25,000 nt of DNA from Tubiluchus corallicola (GCA_030141605.1 JAQGDQ010001356.1:1-25000); one strand, 5' to 3'. Counted from the first letter of the stretch, positions 1-9,164 are shown. Numbers and translations are program-made. The notes: generated by a model not told the origin, from the sequence alone.

Positions 1-156
1 CCAGGTTTTTGCTTCCCCTTTAGCTATCCAGGTTTTTGCTCCCCCTTTAGCTATCCAGGTTTTTGCTTCCCCTTTAGCTATCCAGGTTTCTGCTTCCCCT
101 TTAGCTATCCAGGTTTTTGCTTCCCCTTTAGCTATCCAGGTTTTTGTTTCCCCTAA
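1..156. repeat. 27-bp minisatellite, cut by the window edge
   Basis: The unit CCAGGTTTTTGCTTCCCC followed by TTTAGCTAT repeats with starts at 1, 28, 55, 82, 109 and 136. The first five copies are nearly identical, differing by single bases, and the sixth decays after about 20 bases. The array probably continues to the left of the window. No coding potential was seen. Confidence 0.95.
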
Positions 157-1528
157 AATACAGTTTTACTCACCCTAAAACTACTTCCTAGGTGGTAACA
201 CCAAACTTCGTTAATATCACGCAACATGTGCCAAGAGGAGAAATCTTTTCCATCCAGCATGTAGTAAATTCCGGTCATCTGATTTCTCTTTCCTAGTGAA
301 GTATCGACGATTTCTTTTGATCGATGCGTTTCCTTGTAGTAGCCGCCTTCGGTTTCTAGTTTTTTTAGTTTTAGTTGACTAATTAGGTGCCGAGCAACAG
401 GACTAAAAAAACAAACGTGTTTTTACTTGTAACGAGATTGCAAATTACAATGAACAAAACACAAGTGTGTGCTTGTAACTGCAATATGCAAAACTTATTT
501 ATTGGCAGGTGCTGCCCTCTACGAGCAATTTGGAGAAAAAAGGACAGGAGGAGAACAATGATGGTCGCGTTCTTATTCACAGCAATGTTTTTTTATCATT
601 TTTGTGTTATAGTTAACAACAGCATTTAGTTATTACCAAATTTGTATCTTGAGAAACTTTAAATCTTGACGCCAGCGATGTAAGTTACATGAATTTAAAT
701 AATTTAATTAACTTTACGAATTCGATCTGTGAAATTTGTAAAAGCACTTTGACTAATAGGTTGTCTTCTTATTTATTCAGCTTCTGTTTATCATTCTATT
801 TATTTTCTTACTTGTTAATGTTCTCTTTATTATTCTCTTTAGAATAAACGACTTTGGAACATGAATGAAATAGTTTTCTGTACATAACAGTGCTTGCATA
901 GCAAAATCATCCATAAGTCGACAATTAAGTTTTCTAGTTATTTACATATCCCGAATCTTCATTTCATGAGGATCATTTTGATACCAAGTTCATCGCTCTA
1001 TGTTATTTCTAAGCTGAGATAATCCATGTTGAAGTTCAGGTGCAGGCTGCGCACTGAAAAACATTACCTTGAAAAATCGCTGTTAAAGTCAGCCATTGTT
1101 TTTTGTCGCGTTTCTACAAAACACTTAGCAAAAGCACAAATGTAGGTTGCTATGGACTTTGCAAGAGCACATTGAAGTTATGTTTAAATCCAGTAGATGG
1201 CTCTTCCTGATGGAGACCTGGGCTTGGCAGTAGAAAAAACGGAAGCAAAATCACTGTTTCCATGAGCTACTATCACAGTTTGAAAATACAAGTTTTTCGC
1301 AATTGCAGTACTAGTTTTTATCCGAAAAAGTGGATAACGAGTTATAAAATTAAATTTTTAGTATTTTTGAACATTGAATATAAAAGTCCAATATATTTAG
1401 TGTTTGTTTGTATAAAGAACAAGAAATTGATATTTGACCAAGTTTTCAGTGCACTCTACTTTCTGAAGCATCATAACATAGTTTTAACTATGCCAATTTA
1501 TGCGTGGTTTTGGTTTGCAAGCGCACAT
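157..1528. other. No gene recognised; low-complexity AT-rich DNA
   Basis: Open frames here (for example around 387-629 and 1262-1534) are short, overlap frames on the other strand and lack recognisable motifs. One short motif stands out: TGCCCTCTA at 513-521, close to one orientation of the vertebrate CTCF core. Nothing else is supported. Confidence 0.6.
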
Positions 1529-1654
1529 ATATAGTTTGTTTTCTGATAGTCAAGACTAAATATGTCACAAATATAGTTTGTTTTCTGATAGTCAAGACTA
1601 AATATGTCACAAATATAGTTTGTTTTCTGATAGTCAAGACTAAATATGTCACAA
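1529..1654. repeat. 42-bp tandem repeat, three copies
   Basis: Copies begin with ATATAGTTTGTTTTCTGATA at 1529, 1571 and 1613, an exact 42-base period with essentially no divergence. This implies recent expansion. There is no motif of known function inside. Confidence 0.95.
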
Positions 1655-1739
1655 AGTTCCAAAACTGAATCCGAAATGGAGCTTTGATTCTAATCTGTTT
1701 AGTGAAGATTTCAGATAATTTAGATCTGACCCGATTCTA

Positions 1740-1859
1740 CACAATTGATTCTATATTTTTATACATGTAAAGAGATATACACGTGGTTACACTGATGTGC
1801 ATGATGTAAACAAAGTGACGGCCTGCCAACTAGCGGTCGGCTTATGAAATAAGGTAATG
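1740..1859 (+). repeat. Dispersed direct repeat, copy 1
   Basis: This segment runs from CACAATTGATTCTATATTTT to AAGGTAATG and is about 95 percent identical to 2173-2288. The main difference is a 4-bp indel near ATACATGTAAAGAG. A short sequence ATCTGACCCGATT occurs at both ends (from 1723 and 1861). The second copy lies inside the hAT-like element candidate while this one lies outside it, so the order of events is unclear. No coding frame is present. Confidence 0.85.
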
Positions 1860-1901
1860 CATCTGACCCGATTCCACAGAGTTGTTAAAAATGCTTAGTT
1901 T

Positions 1902-2394
1902 CAGGGATGAGAATGACAAATTGCAAAAAACTCTGAAACAGGTCGGGGTTCTTGGGGCCACCTAGGCCCCCAATGGGTTTGAAATTGCAATTTTGTGACC
2001 ATAGAGAGCCTCTAAGTGGACTTAAAATATCAATTACCTTGTTTCATGCATAATTTAAAATACCCAACTATCAAAGATACATGATACCTAATTGTCTCAA
2101 AAATGCCTAAGTACTGGCCGCTTCTATGCAAAAGTATATAAAACCTGTCTGCAATTGACTCAAATAATTCCGCACAATTGATTCTATATTTTTATACATA
2201 GAGATATACACGTGGTTACACTGATGTACATGATGTAAACAAAGTGACGGCCTGCCAACTAGCGGTCAGCTTGTGAAATAAGGTAATGAGTCCGTAAAAA
2301 TTTCCTCAGCAAATTTACGCTATTTACAAAAATGGCACTACTGGTCTTCCAAAAACTCAGAATTCCGCGTATCCGTGGAAAATTCTCATCCCTG
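1902..2394. mobile_element. hAT-like non-autonomous DNA transposon (MITE) candidate
   Basis: A 13-bp perfect terminal inverted repeat is visible: CAGGGATGAGAAT at 1902-1914 and ATTCTCATCCCTG at 2382-2394, bounding about 493 bp. Termini beginning CAGGG are common in the hAT superfamily, which makes 8-bp target duplications. No clean 8-bp duplication was found; AGTTT lies just outside both ends but is displaced by one base on the right. There is no transposase frame, so any mobilisation would have to be in trans. The interior contains a GC-rich hairpin at 1952-1973 and the second copy of the dispersed repeat. Confidence 0.45.
2173..2288 (+). repeat. Dispersed direct repeat, copy 2
   Basis: This is the partner of 1740-1859. 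It shares ACACGTGGTTACACTGATGT and GACGGCCTGCCAACTAGCGG with scattered substitutions. It lies inside the 1902-2394 inverted-repeat-bounded segment. Confidence 0.85.
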
Positions 2395-2468
2395 CAGTTT
2401 AGCTTTGACTACAGAGACAGCATGGTAGTGCTTTATTATAAAGCTACTTTGGGGCCTGCTCTGTCATG

Positions 2469-2540
2469 TTGGGCTGGCAGCTTAGGTTGCAGAGCATGGG
2501 AAGTACTAATCCCAAGTCTCGAGTTCAAATCCCAACTAGT
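2469..2540 (+). mobile_element. tRNA-like segment, possible SINE head
   Basis: The stretch has tRNA-like proportions. A box-A-like TGGCAGCTTAGGTTGC lies near 2474, an anticodon-arm-like inverted pair TGGGA/TCCCA near 2497-2514, and the perfect box B core GTTCAAATC at 2523-2531. The T-stem and acceptor stems are poorly paired, so it is not a functional tRNA. A tRNA-derived SINE or tRNA pseudogene is the likely reading. No tail or target duplication was resolved. Confidence 0.4.
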
Positions 2541-2589
2541 CAACAATTTTTCAGTGTCTCCAACTCATTACCCGCATGGTTTATAAAAA

Positions 2590-3950
2590 TTCTAGCTACC
2601 ACAGTCAAAATTAATTAAAAAATGAAAATTTCATGCATCTCTCTAATCACTATGCTGGGAAGTAAGTCTTTGTTATCAATCACTTATCAAGGTCTGAAAA
2701 CTCTTAAAATTTCCCATGGTTGAACTCTCATATTTCTGTAATAAAATAAAAACTTGACGAAAGACTTTGGAGGTTGAATTTTGGTGTAAAAAGTGTAAAA
2801 TGGAGTAAAAGCAAAATTGAATGATCACATGGAATGTGATGAAAAACGAAGGTCAGTATTGAGCCTTTCCATGTGTACAAAAAGAATGCGTTTATATAAT
2901 AAAACATAGTGAACTGCAATAACAGCATAAGAAAGCTCAGCAGTACCAAATATTATCTTTTTTTATTTTATAGCTGCCTAATTTTCTGATAATTTTATTT
3001 TGATACCCAAAAATCAAAAATTTCTGGGACATAACTCATTCCTCGGACCAACCCAAGGCGGAGATAATCTCCCCGGGATTACTGTGCTTAACGGTCATTT
3101 TTACGTCAAATGACTGGCAAGTCTGGCCTGTCAAGCTATGCTTTTAGGCTCAAACTGTATGCATCAAAATTATTCTGTAATGTAACTTGCACATGCATAT
3201 GCTGCACTTTGTAATTTCTCCACAATACTGCATTTATTTATATTTATATTTGCTTAAATGGATAATTATCTGTATTTTAATGCTAATTGTAAGGTGCAAT
3301 GTGGAAATGAATAAACTCTTGAAAAAAAATGAATAAAACTCTTGAATGGCATAGCAAACTAAAGCAAGGGCAGTGATTTGCGTGTGTAAGACGAACACAA
3401 AAAACATAGACTGCAAAATTACACAGACGCGGTGTTAAAAGACACTAGTCATGAAGGTGTAAAATTTCAAATAGTAAAAATTAGTAAACAAGTCAGTGTT
3501 GCCAACACATTTCTTGCACACCATACCTAAGTCCTTCAACGTTTGGGCTTTTGTCCTGTGACATAGTAAGAATATAATGTTCGTAAATTTAGACAAAAGT
3601 TACGAAACCAATTGAAACAAATTCACAACAACAAATTCACAAGTTCGCAATTTCACGGCCATGAGCAAATTCCAGGAAAGTATGCTGCGCAAGCAGTTCA
3701 CCAGAATAAAAGTTCCCCCCATCTATGGTAATGTGGAAGCGCCAAACTACTAAAATAGCGCCGGTGTACAACGAAAAAGAAAAAAAACTCGTAAATGAAA
3801 TTTATGATAAACAAAACCAATGAAAACGAACTGGGACTACAATTGAAAAATCCAAATTACTTGATTTTAGAAAGTTATGCTACGCACGAGAATATTACAG
3901 CCACATGTTGCTAATATTTTAGATATAATCATAATGTCATTCTTTCTCCT
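2590..3950. other. No gene recognised; retroelement 3'-end-like patch inside
   Basis: AT-rich DNA without supported coding regions. Around 3240-3345 the sequence resembles a retroelement or transcript 3' end on the plus strand. It contains ATGAATAAA followed by CTCTTGAA, and this tail is imperfectly duplicated (about 3306-3346). No coding remnant was recognised upstream. The remainder shows nothing identifiable. Confidence 0.5.
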
Positions 3951-3951
3951 G

Positions 3952-4048
3952 AATCCATCATCATCACCACCATCATTATCATCTTCGTCACCATCACTAC
4001 CGTCATCATCATCTTCATCATCAGCACCACTACCATCATCATCATTAT
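3952..4048. repeat. Imperfect (ATC)n microsatellite
   Basis: Interrupted ATC/ACC/TTC triplets run for about 95 bases. The serine- and proline-rich open frame across it is a by-product of the triplets. Confidence 0.9.
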
Positions 4049-4298
4049 ATACATTACGTCATTTGTAAACATTAGGCATTATTCAAAATGAAATTGAGTG
4101 TGTTAATAACATAGTATATTATAGTAGTTTATTTCACCCATCTCAAGCAATATACATAACAAGGTCAATGACAAAATACAGCTATATCATTACTTGGGCG
4201 GCAGACAAGTCAGAAGCCGAAGTTTGTATGTCGACCCTGATAGTGGAGTTATGGTTGTGGTGTGTTGTGGAGATCGCTGGCATCTATTAGAATTACAT

Positions 4299-4376
4299 AG
4301 AACATTGTAGAATGTTCCGTTAGAATAATCGTCTTACCGTGCAGAATGTTCTGGAACAAAACTTCTAGAAGCTTCT
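4299..4376 (+). promoter_or_regulatory. Clustered heat-shock elements (HSF sites)
   Basis: HSF binds alternating nGAAn pentamers. Two perfect three-pentamer arrays are present: AGAAT-GTTCT-GGAAC at 4343-4357 and CTTCT-AGAAG-CTTCT at 4362-4376. An upstream weaker array spans 4299-4318, with AGAAC, a degenerate unit, AGAAT and GTTCC. The arrays sit about 10-90 bp upstream of a TATA box, the geometry of hsp70 promoters. Confidence 0.8.
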
Positions 4377-4385
4377 CGGGCGCGC

Positions 4386-4393
4386 TATATAAG
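4386..4393 (+). promoter_or_regulatory. TATA box
   Basis: TATATAAG lies in a GC-rich context (GCGCGCTATATAAGGCG), 10 bases after the last heat-shock element. A start of transcription near 4416-4421 would be expected. Confidence 0.65.
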
Positions 4394-4556
4394 GCGAAGC
4401 AAGCCGCTGAGACACACGCAGATTCACACGGACGCCACTTACACATCCTCTTACTATATTTACATTTTCAGATACACTCAAACGTTTTCCAGATTTTCAC
4501 GTTTACTGTAAACATTTCGCGTTCCTTCATACTTTTGTGTTGTAGAATTCTCGCTT

Positions 4557-4562
4557 AATAAA
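4557..4562 (+). terminator. Polyadenylation signal AATAAA
   Basis: AATAAA lies about 140 bases after the predicted start and is followed by the T/GT-rich stretch GTGTTTTCTGGTTTTCTCT (4581-4599), a typical cleavage/polyadenylation layout. It defines a very short transcript or the R/U5 boundary of an LTR. Confidence 0.5.
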
Positions 4563-4609
4563 CTAGTTTAATTTGATGAAGTGTTTTCTGGTTTTCTCTA
4601 CTAGCCATG

Positions 4610-4712
4610 GGTGATGTTTGGATGAAGGAATAGCACAATGGTTGGGGTGATGTTTGGATGAAGGAATAGCACAATGGTTGGGGTGATGTTTGGATGAAAG
4701 AATAGCACAATG
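4610..4712. repeat. 36-bp tandem repeat, about 2.9 copies
   Basis: Units start GGTGATGTTTGGATGA at 4610, 4646 and 4682. Each contains AATAGCACAATGGTTG. If the LTR call is right, the unit spans the LTR 3' end plus flank, so the junction was tandemly amplified after insertion. Minus-strand open frames here merely repeat a 12-residue motif. Confidence 0.9.
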
Positions 4713-4719
4713 AAAGATG

Positions 4720-5390
4720 GGTGACGTGGTGAAGGATAGATGGCGAATGACATGATAACAATAATGCCTTGCTACAATCATCACAAAGCTTGTAAATTCA
4801 AGAAGAGTTACACTAGAACAGAAGTTCGCCTGCATGTACTGTAAGTGGCTACTACAGAAGAAAGGAAACTTTACGCAAACAAGGATTTAATCAAAACATG
4901 TATTATATAAATTATTTATTATTTGAATATGTCTCGTGAGATTGATGCATTTTGTTCCATTCTTTTGGTTCTTAATAACAGATAAAGTGATTTGCAAAAT
5001 TTCTTCTCCAGCTATGTATGTAAATATTCGGTAAATATTGTGTCATAATTAAGTTAGATTTGTTTTATTATTATATTTATTTAAAAAGAAAGATACAGCT
5101 TGTTATGACAATGATGTGATCCAAGCATGATTGTCGAGCATCGTGGATCGTTTTTTTGTTAAATAGTTACTGTTGTCGATCAGAGCAGCCATTTCTGAAA
5201 AGAAGGTCACGAATGGACGCTTGGCTCGAGCAGTTTTCGTTTAAGGACGTAACAATGTCGTTAGCTACGTATTATTATGAAAAATACTAGAAACGAAAGA
5301 AAGTTTCAAGTTGACATGTACGAGTATTGAAAATTTGTTATCCTGAAAATTTTTTGCTAGACTTGTAATTTGGGAATTTAAATTTTAACC
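4720..5390. other. No gene recognised
   Basis: AT-rich DNA with many stops in all frames. No motif or repeat was identified. Confidence 0.6.
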
Positions 5391-5945
5391 CACATTTGAT
5401 CAACATTTGACTCACGTTTGACCCACATTTGACTCACATTTGGCCCACTTTTGATCAACATTTGACCCACATTTGACTCGCATTTGATTCACGTTTGACC
5501 CACATTAGCTTCAAATTTGACTCACAATTTGTTCACAATTGGCTCACATTTGACTCACATTTGACCAACATTTGACTCACATTTGACTCACATTTGACCC
5601 ACTTTTGATCAACATTTGACCCACATTTGACTCACATTTGATTCACGTTTGACCCACATTAAACTCAAATTTGATTCACATTTGACCCACATTAGACTCA
5701 AATTTGACTCACAATTTGCTCACGTTTGGCTCACATTTGACTCACATTTTAAAGCACATTTTGCTCACAATTCACTCACGTTTGACTCACATTTGACCCA
5801 CATTTGACCAATATTTGACCCACATTTGATTCACGTTTGACCCCCATTAGACTCAAATTTGACTCACAATTTGAACACGCTTGGCTCACATTTTAACCCA
5901 CATTTTGCTCACAATTCACTCACATTTCACTCACATTTGTCACGC
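5391..5945. repeat. Degenerate 11-bp minisatellite with higher-order structure
   Basis: The basic unit is CACATTTGACT with variants (CACGTTTGACC, AACATTTGACC, CACAATTTGCT), around 50 units. A longer block beginning TTTGATTCACGTTTGACC recurs at 5483, 5637 and 5825. The spacings are 154 bp (14 units) and 188 bp (about 17 units), so amplification also occurred at the level of multi-unit blocks. The 11-bp period is close to one helical turn. Confidence 0.95.
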
Positions 5946-6301
5946 CGTTGACTCACCTTTACAGCTAATGTGTTATTATTTGTGTTTGTTAGAGTTTAAC
6001 TTTGGTAGAGAAAGGAATCCAAAACTGGTTAGAATTACTATAGCACATTCATTTCCACTATTCAAACTTTTGTTCCACTTGCACATTTTAACATAAACAT
6101 TTCTATAACTATAGGTGAGCACCAAACGTTCGAGTTCCAGCGTTTGATTTCGATTAGAACGAGTTTTTTTTAGTTCGATTCCGATTGGAAGCTAAAATTA
6201 TGGCTTTGAATAATTCACCACTTCAACTTACGTACGTTCTTTATCATTAAAACGTTTGAGAAACGAATCAGCACAATTGACATGCGATTTCTGTGCACAA
6301 C
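5946..6301. other. No gene recognised
   Basis: Intergenic AT-rich sequence with no repeat or motif that can be supported. Confidence 0.55.
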
Positions 6302-6830
6302 TTTTTTTATTTTTATTTTTTTATCAGTTTATTTCGTATAAAAATATACAGTTTACAAAGATAAAGATGTTAGTAAAACAGGTAATGCAATGTTAGTAAA
6401 GTAACATATCTACAGACATTCAACTTTATAATAACCACACATTGTAGTTCCCTTGTAATTATATTACATTATACAGTGTTGTAAGGAGCTATAATAGGTA
6501 TCTTAAAACATAATCTTTAAATGACTTCTTAACCTTCAATTTTACATTTTCGTTTAGATCTACAGCACAACCATATTTAAATCTTAAATTTACTCCACTG
6601 TTATTTACATAATAGCATAGCTTTGGAATTCTCAATGTGCAAGAGTTTACAATTTTTCTCACAAAGTTTAATTTTCGACTATCTATTAAATAATTCTCAG
6701 GCATTGTGCCACAAAAATACATTAACAATTTGACGCTTTCATTTTGTCAAAAATCGAATATTTTTCTATAACCAGTGTTCCATTTTAGCCTAATGGCATT
6801 AACTTCATTGTTCTTTGGCATTAACTTTTA
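6302..6830 (-). pseudogene. LINE C-terminal remnant plus 3' UTR and A-rich tail
   Basis: Reading the minus strand from about 6815, a frame interrupted by one stop contains IRLKWNTGYRKIF, then NESVKLLMYFCGTMPENYL and IDSRKLNFVRKI, ending with a stop just below 6489. This resembles the C-terminal region of reverse-transcriptase ORFs of animal non-LTR retrotransposons, in which an aromatic-rich SVKLL...IDxRKL block recurs. It is followed by about 160 bases of 3' UTR, AATAAA near 6336, and an A-rich tail (T-rich on the plus strand, 6302-6327). The element is 5'-truncated and carries an in-frame TGA. No target duplication was found. The clade cannot be assigned by eye. Confidence 0.5.
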
Positions 6831-6999
6831 TTCGCGTTTGGTCAGGTAAGAGTAGCCATGAGTTTTTTAAATGACTAATTCTATTCGTCGTCCATAATAG
6901 ACCTACTTTTAAAACAACACCCTGTGTTTGCGACTTACAAACGTTTGGAAAAATGATTGTTATAACACGCACTTTCATACTGTGTTATTATTCAAAAGT

Positions 7000-7445
7000 T
7001 GTCTCAAGATGGCGCCACCATGTAGTTGCATGTCGACAGCGCAGAGTAATTCATAGGTTTTGGCTGGCATTCGCTATCAATTGTTGTTGTTGGCACCCTT
7101 CTGTCTCGGAAGACAATGGAATGTGCGCCAATAGAGTCCGATCCTTGAACGTCTTCAGGGCGCACGCCTGGGCAAGGTGTATGGAGATCCTGAGTTGCCC
7201 AGACCGCAGGAACCCCCTCTCTTCCTCCATGGTGTAGCCAAACGAAAGCGGAGCGATACGTTTGGCACCAGGTTGGCTGCAGGAGCTGCCGGAGTCAGTG
7301 AGCATGCTGCACTGGTCCGTCTTCGGGGCTCCACTCCTGATTTGGAAGGTTTACTCCTCTACACATAGCCGCTGGGTCACTTGACCTCCTCCGCCCTCTA
7401 GCCGTTGGCTGCTTGTACAGCTCCTTCGCCTAGTGTCGAGATACA
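7000..7445. other. GC-rich patch with overlapping open frames, unknown
   Basis: This stretch is clearly richer in G+C and CpG than its surroundings. It is open on both strands: plus 6953-7237 and 7177-7368, minus 7051-7305. The minus frame has a mixed, protein-like composition (for example FGYTMEEERGFLRSGQLRI) but no domain I recognise, and it ends without a polyadenylation context. An AAGATGGCGCC motif lies at 7006-7016. A fragment of an unrecognised mobile element, an exon or a regulatory island are all possible. Confidence 0.35.
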
Positions 7446-7851
7446 GTGTCGCTATCAATAGCGCTGCTTTAATATAAGGTGAACGCATTTACTGCTTTGT
7501 ACTCCAGAGCCATTACGCATTTCCAACAGTTCTACAACTACGCCAAATACAACTACCTCATTGCAAAGCTTAGCTAAGTATCTCTTCGTGACATACCCAG
7601 TAAACAAGTTCACAAGAATGCTTTGGTTGATTGGGTTGTAGTTAGTCACATCTGGGACTAGGTAGGCATACTAATCTTTGAGATGAACAACTGTAGGCTA
7701 TATAAGCCTACTGTTCAATATACAGCAGGCTTTTGTAAGACGTTACAGTCGATAACTAGGCTTACGTACTTTTTGCCTTTACATGTTTGATAGTAACTTA
7801 ATAGTTACTCCAAATAAGATACTTTAAATTGTGAGTTATCTATACTAATGT

Positions 7852-8502
7852 ATAGTAAAAAAGGATGGCTCGAAATTTTTAACAACCCAATGGGAAAGAA
7901 GATTTTAATATTGTACCCAAATAGCAAATTCATCACAAGATAGACCTACACCTATGTTAACGCCACTGTGTCTACCACTAACGCTTTACGAAAGGCTTAT
8001 TGAAACAACTGCATTAAACTTACTTTTAAATAGAGGAACTAAATCATTTCGGTATAGAATAGGCGAATAAAATACAGATTGCTGTCATTGTAATAATGCA
8101 ACTCCTCAAACACCAGAACACATTATATCTGACTGTGATTGGTAGACCATCAATTTCGGATGAATATAAGACAAATTCTGCCCTCAGCCAACATAAGCGA
8201 GATTTATCTAAACAGAGATAAAGATGTGAGCCAGGCATATGTAAATATTGTTAGAGATGTTGTGCGGAAAAAATTGCTATAAATTAATTCAAATTGTATT
8301 TACAGAAAAACAGGTATTGAGTTAATCGTTATATTGTATGTATTATAGGGTAAACTATGTATGTATTTTAAATTTATTCTTAATTGGCATTATGTATAAT
8401 CTTGTTATTGTAAATTTATATTTTGTAAACGAACCCCAGCAAATAGAGGGGAAACAATGTGTTTATTGTTTAATAAAAGACTTATAATAATAATAATAAT
8501 AA
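7852..8502 (+). mobile_element. 5'-truncated LINE insertion with target-site duplication
   Basis: The insertion is bounded by an exact 11-bp direct repeat TATACTAATGT at 7841-7851 and 8503-8513. It ends in a 3' UTR with TTTAATAAAAGAC and a short (TAA)n tail (8484-8502). Coding remnants of a reverse-transcriptase ORF C-terminus occupy its left part. Target duplication, 5' truncation and a simple 3' tail together are the hallmark of target-primed reverse transcription. Confidence 0.75.
7861..8282 (+). pseudogene. LINE ORF2 C-terminus with CCHC-type motif, broken
   Basis: Frame 1 reads LTLYERLIETTALNLLLNRG, then KSFRYRIGE, a stop, and NTDCCHCNNATPQTPEHIIS ending in DCDW and a stop at 8143-8145. 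The C-C-H-C...PEH...C arrangement is the zinc-knuckle-like segment found near the end of many LINE reverse-transcriptase polyproteins. Translation resumes in another frame from 8160 with MNIRQILPSANISEIYLNRD and continues to a stop at 8280-8282. A frameshift between 8143 and 8160 and at least two internal stops inactivate it. The original protein would have been some 900-1200 residues, and about 130 remain. Confidence 0.7.
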
Positions 8503-8514
8503 TATACTAATGTT

Positions 8515-8835
8515 AGTTAATGTATAATGTCTAGTTGAATATCAATAATATAATAAACTCAAAATTAGTATTTTTTTTCAAAAAAAGACTTTTCTAGGGG
8601 AAATTTGATTGTAGGTAGTGGTGCCCGTTTCAGAATCGCCCAGAGGCATTGTAACTAGTTTACATTTCAAATTATAGTTCATGTAATTACTAAAATACTA
8701 CTGATTATACTAAAATGGTACCGAGACATTAATTCCAAAATCTGGCCTAATTATTAATAGTGGAATTGAATAAATTAAAAGAAATTCTGTAAATGTAATT
8801 AATTAGCCCGGCTGAATACACTAGACTGATTGAGC
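8515..8835. other. No gene recognised
   Basis: AT-rich, with stops in all frames. No element boundary was seen. Confidence 0.5.
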
Positions 8836-8899
8836 CAGTTCCTGGAAATGCTGGATTGGTTGGCAAGCTGTAATAAATGCTGAGTTAAGACCTGCCATA

Positions 8900-8990
8900 A
8901 TCACTGGAGCTGAAGAAACTAGTGGCACTGACGTTCGGTTTACAACAAAAGGCTCTGGTTCAAATACCGAGCAGGTCGAAATATTTCACT
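8900..8990 (+). mobile_element. tRNA-like box A/B segment, possible SINE
   Basis: A good box B, GGTTCAAATACC, lies at 8957-8968 about 35 bases after a box-A-like TGGCACTGACG (8923-8933). It is followed by GCAGGTCGAAATATTTCAC and a T-rich stretch. The spacing matches an internal RNA polymerase III promoter, but no cloverleaf forms. It does not align obviously with the other candidate at 2469-2540. Confidence 0.35.
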
Positions 8991-9116
8991 TTTTTGGATA
9001 GCCTTTTTTCAAAAACTGAATAATCGTGAGCTAAAAGTGTAGATAATTGCATTATTTTAACATTCAAAATTCTCAGAAATTAGTGGTTTAATAAGTATTA
9101 GATTAGCTAAATTAGC

Positions 9117-9164
9117 TGTACGTCATCATCGTCATCAACATCATCATCATCGTCGTCGTCGTTG

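Larger units (their letters stand above)
4256..4637 (+). mobile_element. Candidate solo LTR with heat-shock promoter
   Basis: This 382-bp segment has the order of an LTR: an upstream control region with heat-shock elements (4299-4376), a TATA box (4386-4393), and AATAAA at 4557-4562 followed by a GT-rich stretch. It begins TGTGGTGTG and ends AATAGCACA, giving TG...CA termini with a short TGTG/CACA inversion. It is flanked by ATGGT at 4251-4255 and ATGGT at 4638-4642, a possible 5-bp target duplication. No gag/pol or primer-binding site is seen, so it would be a solo LTR. Alternatives are an orphan hsp70-type promoter, or a short noncoding heat-induced transcript of about 150-200 nt. The terminus assignment is the weakest part. 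Confidence 0.4.

Noticed and set aside
4346-4558. 70-residue frame spanning the heat-shock elements and TATA box
   Set aside because: The start codon lies upstream of the predicted transcription start and the frame covers promoter motifs.
1-5945. CRISPR-like array (regular repeats at 1-156 and 5391-5945)
   Set aside because: The repeats are contiguous with no unique spacers, and the DNA is eukaryotic.
5881-6096. 71-residue frame at the end of the 11-bp minisatellite
   Set aside because: It starts within repeat units (HILTHILLTIHSH), and the non-repeat half has no recognisable feature.
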